Source: Fusarium oxysporum f. sp. lycopersici 4287 (taxonomy: Eukaryota > Ascomycota > Sordariomycetes > Hypocreales > Nectriaceae). From it: a stretch of 64,000 nucleotides of DNA. Below are positions 18,586 through 27,644 of this stretch, in pieces. The first letter of the stretch is position 1. Every line of letters begins with the position of its first letter. The stretch is taken from the NCBI RefSeq assembly GCF_000149955.1, contig NC_030987.1:4335190-4399189 (forward strand), read 5' to 3'. Below the pieces are notes generated by a model that did no database searches, was not told where the DNA came from, and saw only the letters and a list, made by a program, of their open reading frames with translations. The position numbers were made by a program, and so were the translations under genes.

Positions 18586-21061
18586 CTAAACGCGCTTGAT
18601 CATTGCCTCGCGATCAGGGCCGGTGCCGATGTACTTGACCTAGGAGATAGACGTTAGTAAACTACCTCTACGGATATCGGGGTATCATACCTTGACTCCG
18701 ACGTATTCCTCAATGAACTATACAATTCGTCAGTACAAGTCGTTCTTAAAATAGTGGTGACTGTACCTCGACGTATGCACGCGCTTCCTTTGGTAGATCC
18801 TCGAAGGACTTCGCATTTGTCGTAGGTGTTTGCCATCCCGGGAAATCCTTGTACACAACCTCGCATTGATCCAAGATATCCAGATCAGCTGGGTATGAAT
18901 CGATTTCCTGCAATAACATTAGTGTCTCACCATGAGGAGGAAAGCGTAGAATGCTTACCTTGCCATCGATCTTGTAGGCTGTTGCGACGCGGATTGTCTC
19001 AAAGGTGTCCAGAACATCGAGCTAAGGGACGTCAGTTAGTATCATGACGGAACAGGTGGTAAATAGCAAGTACTTGCCTTTGTCAGGTTCAGAGCGGTGT
19101 AGTTATTGATGTCATTTGAGTACTTCAGAACCACCAAATCGAGCCTGCATAGTGTTAGCGAGTCTCTAAATGAACGTGGCCCTGCTTACCATCCGCATCG
19201 ACGTCTGCGACCAGTGGATGTTCCCTTGGCACGTTAGACTAAGTGATTCAATAAAGTATTAATAGTGTCTCACCCATTCTCTTCCAATCTCTTGGAGCTT
19301 GGTTCCGACCCTGCATTGAATCAGCCTCATATTCGCATTACTGAACAATGGGAAACTCACTCTCCCGTGTCTTCGGTCTTGAAAGCTCCCGAGCCCACTC
19401 TTGTCGTGTAAGCCTTGACGACTCCGATGATCTCTGTGATCTTCGTGGGATCCAAGGTAAGTCCGCCGATAATACCGGCGAGCGAAGTGTTGGACGATGT
19501 TACGTACTGCTTCGTCAGCTATGGTGATCCGGCATAGGAGCTGGGATATGGAAACTCACAGGATATGAACCATAGTCAAGATCGAGCATGAGGGCCTGGA
19601 TAAACAGGGATGAGCCCCCGGCTTCGGATCTCATACCCTTCCCTTGCAAAGGGCCTTGCTTGTGCTGGCTATTTCACCTGGCGAAATGAGTCCAGTAAAA
19701 GCTCAGAACCTTTGTCGAGAGACAACCTCGACCCGCCGAGGTTTGTCCACAAGCAAAGGAAAGGGTATGAGACCACCAGCGCGGTTGCCCGACCCCACCT
19801 AGTCAGTATTGCATCATTAAACTCAGACCAAAATTCTTACATTCGCTCCCTCGATCAGAATGGGAGTGTTGCTCTTCTGCGCTGACTTCATAAAGGATAC
19901 TCCATCAACAGAATATTTGCGCAACTTGTGTCGGTATTCTTCGAATTGGGCAAGCTCCTCTTCGACGTCGTACTTGAAGAGATCTCCGTAGCGCTTTCGG
20001 TAGCCGTCGGCCAAACGTCGAAGTTTCTGCTCGAACAGCTTGGGGTTGAAAACATCAGCCAGTCTAATGCCACTTCGCTATCGGGGTTTAGCAAGCATTC
20101 CACAACATAGTTTTAGGTGTCGCCGTACCGCAGCTTTGCAGCTATAAGAGGGTCCGATACCTGCAAGGGGTCAATAGGAGGTCAGATATTAGACATGTAC
20201 CCAAACAAACCGCGCCCAGTTGTTCCAATCTTGCCCTCTAGTCAGTGTTAGCCATGTTCCGTTGCATGTGCCACAAGACCCGTAACCAACCTCCGAGCTC
20301 CTGTTCCTCTAGTCCATCAGCTGCGATATGCAGCTGTAGGTCGATGTGCACTCGGTCAGACACACGAATTCTATCGTGGACTGCCTCTAGTCCCTTGTCC
20401 GATAGATCTTGTAGCTCTTTGAAGAATTGCGGCACGTTAAAGACTACTCCGGAGCCGATGAAGTTCATGCTGTTATATGTCAATTGACTCGATCGCTGGC
20501 TGCGTTTCAGGTAATGGGTTGATAATACCATTTCGGGTTGATGAGTCCGGAAGGAAGCAAGTGGAAGCTAGCAGTCGATCAGTCGTCGAAGAACTCATAG
20601 CTCGAGCGTCTCTTTGTTACCTGTACGAAACTCCATTGGCACTGTTGGAGTTAATTATCCATTGATACGAAACGGCTTTTCGCCGGAAAACATGTCCAAC
20701 TCACACGATAGAGTGCCCTGCGTTATGGCCTCCCTAATCTTCGTTTAATAAATGTTCGCCTCGGTCGATTGTGCTATGACTCACAGCAGCGCGAGCGCAG
20801 AGTTTAGCCTCCGGGGCAAGGATATCGGTCAGCTTTCCCTTCTATACGATCAACAATGTCAGAATTGTGTCTCCCAATTGCCTCAAGCTGTGAAGAAGAA
20901 CGTACGCCCTCATCTCCTGTCGAACACGAAGTATTAGCGCATCAAGGAACATCAATGCCATTGCCTGCGGAATCTTGAGCTAGCAGAGTCCGCATAACAA
21001 TGGAAAGCTAGAATAACGCGTACATACCCCATTGGGAACCAAGAATGATCGTGATGGCCAT
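18586..21061 (-). CDS. ADE12: Adenylosuccinate synthetase, divergent copy with 19 exons
   Basis: Exons (minus): 21028-21061, 20906-20916, 20785-20841, 20705-20733, 20621-20641, 20529-20567, 20291-20469, 20211-20237, 20129-20160, 19841-20077, 19560-19595, 19361-19506, 19274-19310, 19190-19224, 19078-19144, 18959-19021, 18767-18907, 18691-18717, 18586-18639. The spliced length is 1272 nt, 423 residues, with all phases consistent. The enzyme joins IMP and aspartate with GTP in AMP synthesis. Motifs: [58 protein letters not shown], and the aspartate loop GTSTGRRRR (usually G[VA]TTGR[RK]RR). Exon 2 has only 11 nt. Intron 19022-19077 uses a GC donor (GCAAGT). Intron 19596-19840 holds a large foldback. 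Intron density is far above what I expect for this gene in a Sordariomycete. It could be an acquired or resistance paralogue rather than the housekeeping copy. Confidence 0.88.
19626..19774. repeat. 149-nt structured foldback element inside an intron of the adenylosuccinate synthetase gene
   Basis: The outer arms GGATCTCATACCCTT (19626-19640) and AAGGGTATGAGACC (19761-19774) are complementary with one extra base. A second stem, CCTTGCTTGTG (19654-19664) with CACAAGCAAAGG (19748-19759), continues inward. Three hairpins sit within: CCCTTGCAAAGGG (19641-19653), CTGG/ATTTC...GAAAT/CCAG (19665-19695), and GACAACCTCG...CGAGGTTTGTC (19721-19747). No target duplication was found. It may be a foldback transposon or a structured intronic RNA. 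Confidence 0.6.
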
Positions 21062-21683
21062 GTTAAAGATCAGGGCGACGGTTCTTGGTGGTTGCGTTGT
21101 TATCGCTGTTGGAGAAAAACACGGAGATGGCATGCAGGAAGAATCCCCCCCACCATGACATACCCCGCCGGATAATAGATACGCCGAAGTCACGAACCCT
21201 CGGAATGCATGATTTTATAAGCTTGGTCTCTTTCTCCCGAGCCTTCCATTAGAAAGGAACTTTCAATACCATTAAGTTAAGCGAGTTTTTCAGGCACCAG
21301 TCACCTTGGTTTAGCTGGATTTCTTATGATAGCCGTATTATTCTCATATCTAGATGCTCTTTTGCTTATTTCTCGAATTAGGTTTAGCCTTCCACTGAAA
21401 CCATTCTGCAAGGCAGCCCCTGTGAGCTAGCCAAATCCAGTCTAGCACCCCTTCCCTTAAGGCTGAGCAGTGGATCCTCGTTTCCGATCAAATTACGCGA
21501 TTGGCCAGCTCGCATTTGACTGCGCACTCTTTGGCGAGCATGTCATCCATCTCGCATTTCAACATGTCGGACTTAGTGAGGCATTGCAAACAACCTCAAT
21601 TTTAGAAACAGAAAATATACTTAAAAGGCCCCCAAATCCCATCTCATTATGGAGCTGTATCATTCTCAGTATAAACCTCCAAT
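21062..21683. other. Divergent intergenic region between adenylosuccinate synthetase and RTA1-type genes
   Basis: 622 bp between divergent starts. No gene seen. AAAATATACTTAAAAGG near 21615 could serve as an AT-rich core promoter for the gene at 21684. Confidence 0.4.
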
Positions 21684-23031
21684 ATGCATTCTAATCTTGG
21701 AGCTCTTATTCTTTATCTCCTTTCGGGATCTGCTTTGGCTTCAGCAATCCCTGCACAGACACAAAGCCACGATGTTACCCTTGTAGCTCGTGCTACTGCG
21801 ACAGAGACAGCTGCGCCAGAGGGATGGTTCACCACTACGAAAAACATCGCTACAATTGGCGGTACAACAGATAAATACGTTACCATCCCCGCCAAAACAA
21901 TCTCAATCGTCATCCCAACATGTGTCCAAACTCTCGAACCCGATGAGAACGGATATCTTCCCCCTGGAACATGCAACGCCCACTGGAACTATTACCCCAG
22001 CTTTGCAGCAGCTGTGGTATTCGCTGTACTCTTTGCAGCCCTTACAGGCGTGCATATTTGGCAAGCCGCTCGGTATAAAAAGGTCCGTACGTTTTACTTT
22101 TGTTGTGTGTTAGATTGGGATGTAAGCTGACTGGTGTAGACATGGTGTTGGGTTATTATCATGGCGGGGATCTGGGAGACAATGGCGTTCACCTTCCGAG
22201 CGATAAGCACGAAACATCAGCAAAGCACGGGTGTACTCTTGACGTTTAACATTTTTATTCTTCTCGCGCCAATTTGTATGTCAAACCTACTCCCTTGACA
22301 TCGCATTACTAACAATAGCAGGGGTTAATGCGTACGCATACATGACTCTTGGTCGGATGGTCTACTACTTCATACCCTCCCAATCCCTGCTCCGCATGCC
22401 GGCTGCTACTCTAGCTGCCATTTTCGTCGGTCTCGACATCCTATCATTTATCGTTCAGCTTATCGGCGGAAGTATGTCTGGACCTGGGTCACCACCTGAC
22501 GAGCAGATGAAAGCCGTACATATCTACATGGGTGGCATTGGTCTCCAAGAATTCTTCATTGTTATATTTGTCGTCCTCTGCTCCCTCTTCCAGAAGAAGA
22601 TGCACACGATTGAGCGCCAAAGCCAAGGCATCAAAGCCTTTGTTACCTCGGACTGGGGCATGCTTCTCTGCACGCTATACTTCTCACTAGCCATGATCTC
22701 TGTGCGCATTATCTACCGACTCATTGAGTTCTCTGGCGGAATGGGTCAAGACAATGCTCTAGTCTCACATGAGGTGTACTTTTACATTCTTGAAGCAGCA
22801 CCTATGTTTTTGGCGCTGTTGGCGTTTAATGCTGTTCATCCGGGAAGGATCATGACAGGTCCCAACTCCGATATGCCTGGGTTGTTCTCATTTATCAAGA
22901 ACAAGATTAATGGACGAAAGGGAAAGCAGTTGTTGGACGATCGCAGCGACAGTGATGTTGAGTTGAATACCCGGTATGAACCGACTAGAGAGGTTGGGCA
23001 CTATGATACTGAGCCCCCGCGTTATGGATAG
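21684..23031 (+). CDS. RTA1-like lipid-translocating exporter family protein
   Basis: The model is join(21684..22082, 22140..22275, 22322..23031), 414 residues. Intron 1 (GTCCGT, CTGACTGGTGTAG) joins ARYKK to TWCWVIIM. Intron 2 (GTATGT, ACTAAC, AGCAG) joins LLAPI to WVNAYAYM in frame. A signal peptide-like N terminus (LGALILYLLSGSALA) precedes an extracellular region with two cysteines (CVQTLEP, PGTC). Seven membrane segments follow, with family features such as GRMVYYF, a GLD...FIVQ..GG stretch, and HEVYFYILEAAPM near the last helix. The C-terminal tail is charged and cytosolic. RTA1/RTM1/RSB1 proteins give resistance to toxic amphiphiles or sphingoid bases. It sits next to a divergent adenylosuccinate synthetase, a Zn2Cys6 regulator and a flavin monooxygenase, which fits a transport or self-protection role (inference). 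Confidence 0.88.
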
Positions 23032-23876
23032 GTGACTTTGGATCGGTTGTAAGATAGGAGGAACTTTTGCAAGTATCTGGATCGGAGTAATTTGTTTGGG
23101 AAAGTTGCGGTGGCCTGGGAGTTTGGGATGATATGTAAAATTTTGGTCCAGTGTTAGTCCTTTGCGTAGTATAGAGCCTAGAGATACCTTATTCCATTGC
23201 TTTTTTTTTATAATAAAACCTCCCAACAGCCTTGTCACGAAATGCGAATAAATAGTTTGCCATGATTATGTACAAATGTGGTTGACGTAGTAGATTTAAA
23301 AAAAAGCTTGAGTATTGGGACAGCTTCAGGGTAATACTCATAACACCAACTTAGCCTCAAGTTCGATCGCCTTCACGAGCCTCTTCATTTCAGGGCCACG
23401 ACTTCAATTCCTACATTATTTCATAGCTGCCATTGTGATCTCACGACACTGTCGCTCAATTATTTAAAGTTAGGCATCGCATAGTGTTGTACAACAGATT
23501 GACGCAGCATCTAGTTTCCAGCCCCAAGGGAGCGATACCAAAATCCGGGAATGCGGGCTTGTGGAGCTTCTATGAACCACAGCGTTGAATGCAACGTCAA
23601 ATAATGTACTTGCACCTCTTCGGATGATACGCCACCAATTCATCCTGTGTCACAATCGATATGTCGCCATTCTTTGTCCTCGGCTCAAGGCGGCTTGTGA
23701 CTTTCGTTTCTCAAGGCATGCGTTGTGATGTCATTCCTCTTGACGTCACCATATCGTAGAGGAGCTTGACTTAAGCTCACCTCAAGCTCCCAAGCTCAAC
23801 TTATAATAAACAAACCATCAGCACAACCAAACCAAACTCCCCAATCAATAACATCACAAATTCATCAATTGTCAAA
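23032..23876. other. Intergenic region
   Basis: 845 bp. No gene seen. A CRE-like TTGACGTCACC lies near 23738, and the leader just before 23877 is rich in CAAACCAAAC/AACATCACA, typical of a fungal 5' UTR. Confidence 0.4.
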
Positions 23877-24296
23877 ATGCGCTTCCTAACTACTCTCCGC
23901 CCAACCGCCCGTCTCGCCCCGCGCATCCCCCTGCGTCCCTTCCACGCCGCCCGCATTCTGCATCAAGACCAAGTCAAAGATAGCAACGGGAGTTTCATCG
24001 ACGGCCTCGCAGAGAGCGACGCTAAGGGACGCACAGGCGGCGGTGAAGCCCTCGACGCAACGTCTAAGAATGCACCTCCCCAGCCTAAAGTGTCGAACCA
24101 GAGTATTCCGGGGAATCAGACTGATGAGTTGACGGAGGAGCAGAAGAAGGAGGTTGAGGAGCATAACAGGGACTTTGATAAGAAGCATGATCGGGGGAAT
24201 GTTGCGCCGGGGGATAAGGTTGATAAGAAGTTCTGGGGGGATGGGAGGCATGGCGAGAAGGATGAAGATAATGCGACGCCGCCGAAGGAGAAATGA
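23877..24296 (+). CDS. Small mitochondrial-type hypothetical protein
   Basis: 139 residues, single exon. The first ~30 residues are a clear mitochondrial presequence type (Arg-rich, no acidic residues: MRFLTTLRPTARLAP, RPFHAARILHQ). The rest is highly charged and probably disordered, with Lys/Glu/Asp-rich segments (EEQKKEVEEHNRDFDKK) and a C-terminal KFWGDGRHGEKDED. It resembles the small uncharacterised mitochondrial proteins present in many filamentous ascomycetes. No enzymatic motif is visible. The N terminus is consistent with import and with cleavage after about residue 30. Confidence 0.75.
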   Translation: MRFLTTLRPTARLAPRIPLRPFHAARILHQDQVKDSNGSFIDGLAESDAKGRTGGGEALDATSKNAPPQPKVSNQSIPGNQTDELTEEQKKEVEEHNRDFDKKHDRGNVAPGDKVDKKFWGDGRHGEKDEDNATPPKEK

Positions 24297-25043
24297 GGGT
24301 GATGATACTCTATAAGAAGTTTGATCTTGATGCCCGTGAATGCAAGAAATATGAAGGCCCGTGGAAAATAGATACACGATATGAATGGGGTCAATTGAAC
24401 CAGTTTTATGCGTCTGAATGTTTTGACGGCGTTGTGTTTGTCCATTGTGTGTGAGAAGCCCCGGGTGAATTATTCCTTTTGCAGTATTCTTGGGGCCACC
24501 ATGATAGATTCTAGGCATGCTCTCTGCTTGATTCTATCACTAGAAGCAGTGTGCCCGTCCATCGTTTGTGACCACATAGAAGGTTCTCAGGTCGGCTTGT
24601 GGATCATAGGTACTACCTCTAGTATGGAGGTAGAATGTTGACTTCCTCTACCCAAGGCTACCTACCGATCCTGATGCTCCAAATCACAGCATTCCTGCTT
24701 GATACTCACTCAAGAACTGGGATCCTGCCCAAGGGGCCATCTTTCTCATGGGCAAGGCAGTGTCTTCGACGCTGTCAGTGTTAGGAAGTGGATCTAAGTC
24801 TGGACCGTCTCCCACTAGCCATTCATGGTCGGCAACTTACAATTTCAGCCAATCGCATAACACGGCGTATTGTCATTCAGTACCTACAGGTAGGATCGCA
24901 TCCCATTCCCCATGCATATATTTACGAAAGGCCTCATCGTACTTCTCCATCTCGGGCGGGCATTCGAACGGCGTAGGGCCATAACAACGGACCCCAGCAT
25001 CAGCACCTTTCTTTCGGCGTATTACCAAAAATCTTGTAATGTT
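24297..25043. other. Intergenic region, start of the gene-poor middle part
   Basis: No convincing gene. Only short overlapping frames on both strands. Confidence 0.4.
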
Positions 25044-25760
25044 TCAGTCAAACCAATAGTGCAGCAGATCAAATTCACCAAAGAACGCAACGCGGAACAC
25101 TTCTTTGGTGTTGGTGTTGGCGTTGGTGTTGGCGTTGGTGTTGGGCTTCGCTTCCACCATATTAACCCAATATGGTGATCTGAAGTGCTCGGTTGTGTTG
25201 CAGGAGAGGTCTTTGGGCACGGGCATAAGTTGAGCTAATATCTCGGTATATAGCATGATGCATGCTGCATATCGCATATCGCCAGCGTTTGAAGAGCCCT
25301 CCTTAGAGACAATCTAGCTATCATAATAGCTTCGCACTGTTTCTAGCCAGGCACCGTCGAGGTACTTATCTTCCAAGATATTATTCAGGTAGCGGCGAAT
25401 AAAGTCGAGATTTTGTCGTGAATTAGCCTCTATAGGGATATGGTCGAGCCCGAGATTCTTCACCCTGTCTGTCGCAAGCTGTCTCTTGACATTGACGATC
25501 TCTTCATCGGCCTACCCTTAGGTTATATAACCAATAAGATGAAGTGTATGTTGAAACTGTTCTTCTGACCCGGCACTGTAAGCGGTATCTGCGATAGCGA
25601 ACCCCCATTGTCCAGGTCTGTATGCACCATTTGAGGTGCTCCAAGTTGTGGACGACGTTGCGGTGGCATTGGGGATCTTCTGAGAAGCGTGCCAGTTGAT
25701 ACTCAGGACCATATACCCAGATAGGATATGCGTCAAGATCAGCAGCGGATTAGGTCATGC
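25044..25760 (-). pseudogene. Decayed reading frame with three in-frame stops
   Basis: One minus frame stays protein-like from about 25760 to 25044 (for example GAYRPGQWGFAIADTAYS, ADEEIVNVKRQLATD, FIRRYLNNILEDKYLDG, LAQLMPVPKDLS) but is cut by TAA at about 25518, TAG 6 nt further on and TAG at about 25312. Each stop is one C-to-T or G-to-A change away from Gln or Trp, the type of damage left by repeat-induced point mutation. No start codon or full domain was recovered. The segment order is loosely reminiscent of fungal Hsp70-like ATPases, but I cannot assign it. The frame also contains a Thr/Asn-Ala repeat encoded by the hexanucleotide tract at 25107-25144. Confidence 0.4.
25107..25144. repeat. 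Hexanucleotide tandem repeat (GGTGTT/GGCGTT)n
   Basis: About six alternating copies of GGTGTT and GGCGTT. Read on the minus strand in the decayed frame they encode an NTNANT-type repeat. Confidence 0.85.
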
Positions 25761-26307
25761 TATAGGGAGACGAGGAACTCGTGAGGGATAAGGAAGAAGG
25801 AAGACGAGTGTGATTGTTGGCTTATTTTAAAATGGGCCCAGGGATCCCCGAACGTCGGGAAGGTCGGGTCCTCCAGCATTATCCTCGTATGGAGAAAAAG
25901 AGACTGAAGTGTCGGCAATGTGTGATATTGCGCCAGGTGATACGGGAGAAGGGTCATTCACCCGTTCCTCGGGGCGTATATCCCAGTCAGAATCGATTTC
26001 AGGCTTCGGGAGCTAAATTGAGGCTTTGTGCCATGGGGAGGATGGGATAAGAGTGCGTGACACACGTAGAGGCCGTCCGTTTTGGGTGCAAGGCGGCCGT
26101 ATGATACATAAATCAAGGAGTCTGCCTTTATCATTTCATAAGTTAAAGTTGCCTTGTGCTGGGAGCCTCATAATATGAGAGGTTGCCTGTATTGAAGCTA
26201 TCCCTCTAGCCCAATTGAGGAAATAGTCACTGGATCAACCCCGCATATTAAGCGCGGTCTCATAGATGCGAATAAGGCAGAAAACTGTTCCTGAAAAGCA
26301 AATTATT

Positions 26308-26545
26308 CCCCATACTGCCAGCGAGGCAGACTGTTTTCCATAACTCCAGGAAAGGCAAATGACTTTTCATAATTTCCATAAGGTAGACCATTTCCCGTAA
26401 TTCCAGGAAGGCGAACGACTTTTCATGATCCCCAGGAGGCAAAGTATTTCTCGTCAAACCAAGGTATTTTTCATTCCAGGAAGGCAAAGGACTGTTCATG
26501 GTCCCCAGGAGGCGAAGTACTTCTCGTAAACCAAGGTAATTAGAA
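26308..26545. repeat. Degenerate minisatellite with ~28-45 nt units
   Basis: Units alternate between ATTCCAGGAAGGCAAA + GACTTTTCATG and ATCCCCAGGAGGCAAA + GTATTTCTCGT, with the latter followed by CAAACCAAGGTA. At least six diverged units are readable. The minus frame through it (26676-26260) has a repetitive predicted protein and is not accepted as a gene. Confidence 0.6.
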
Positions 26546-27416
26546 GGGCATTCTTGCGACTTTCCATAACCCTTGGAACCCAGACCGAGCGAGGGACGGA
26601 AACTGAGTCCAAAATGAAGGAGGCGCAACGTGGTTGGAAGGATGCAATTAATGAGACCTGCTCGTGGGGATGGCATAAGCCCGGATGAGAATCTTGGTGT
26701 TTAAATTCGATGGCTCGAAAGGTCCTTTACCACACCGCTCAACAACATGGCACTGGCCTGTAAAACTGCCTAAATGCAAACTTTAAGATACCTTGATCTT
26801 AAAGCTCATCCTTTCGTGAAAGATTGTCGCTCTCGAAAAATGCAATAAAACACAATAAATAGAGGCGCAACGATGCTCTAAAGACTGTTAGTTATCCCAA
26901 ACTTGTAAATAATTGTAGTTGAGACTTGGTCAGAAAGCTCACATGTACAAGACGATTTGTGAAAAGGCGCGGGGTTTTACAGAATGAGAGGAAGAGGTGA
27001 GAGGCACCCTATTTATATACAACTGCCTTGTTCTGGGACGGCTGGTTCGCCATGGTTCGCAAATGGTTCGCAAATGGTTCGCCCTGGCCTAGGTGTGGGC
27101 TGAAACCATGTGGTTCGCACACAGCCCTGGCATAAACGAGCCAAAGCTGACGCCGGCATCCTCAGCTTGTTCTCAAGGTGGTTCGCCCAGAACCAACCTG
27201 CCCCCCCAAAATGTAGGAACGGCTTGCGATTCTCAACTCTTCATCAAAACGTAGGTAGAATCAGCGAACAATACAGCGGCTTTCGTCATCAGCAGTCTCA
27301 AGACAAGGTAAGTATATATAAGAATTAACTTTCCCTCATTTTTTTTCAGGTGTATAGTGCATAGACAAATCGAAACACACCATCACAAGTACATTACTGC
27401 AAATTATCCCTTCATC
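26546..27416. other. Intergenic region leading to the small gene at 27417
   Basis: Contains tandem ATGGTTCGCAA copies at 27049-27083. A probable 5'-UTR intron lies at 27308-27349 (GTAAGT, a TTTTTTTT tract, CAG; 42 nt), which supports transcription of the following gene. Confidence 0.45.
27049..27083. repeat. Short tandem repeat ATGGTTCGCAA
   Basis: Four successive TGGTTCGC cores spaced about 11 nt apart. Single further copies of GGTTCGC occur near 27112 and 27181. Confidence 0.7.
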
Positions 27417-27644
27417 ATGTCAAACCCTCACTACATCAAAGTTCACCGTGGAGAAGATCCCTCGCCTGACACTAAGCAGCAACCTGCTTCCTTCTCAGAG
27501 CAGACGAAGAACTGGCTACGAGAGGGCCACAAAGATATGCCGTGGCATAACATTGATTCAGTTGCTGTGTCTAACATGCAAGACAACTCCGACATCAACG
27601 GCGCGCCGTCTGATACCGCTGCCACACAGGGCAGTGATAAGTAG
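27417..27644 (+). CDS. Small protein of unknown family, paralogue 1
   Basis: 75 residues, starting MSNPHYIKV. The start is chosen at 27417 because the paralogue at 33622 aligns from the same Met. Shared with that copy are S-PHY, PSP, SEQ, the block HKDMPWH followed by a DS two residues later, WLRE before it, and a C-terminal ATQGS. The first half is basic/polar; the second half is Ser/Asn/Asp-rich and probably disordered. There is no signal peptide, membrane segment or cysteine. An apparent 5'-UTR intron lies just upstream. I do not recognise the family and propose no function. Confidence 0.6.
   Translation: MSNPHYIKVHRGEDPSPDTKQQPASFSEQTKNWLREGHKDMPWHNIDSVAVSNMQDNSDINGAPSDTAATQGSDK

Noticed and set aside
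26260..26676. 138-codon minus frame across the tandem repeat
   Set aside because: The predicted protein simply repeats the minisatellite units and has no recognisable start context or homology.
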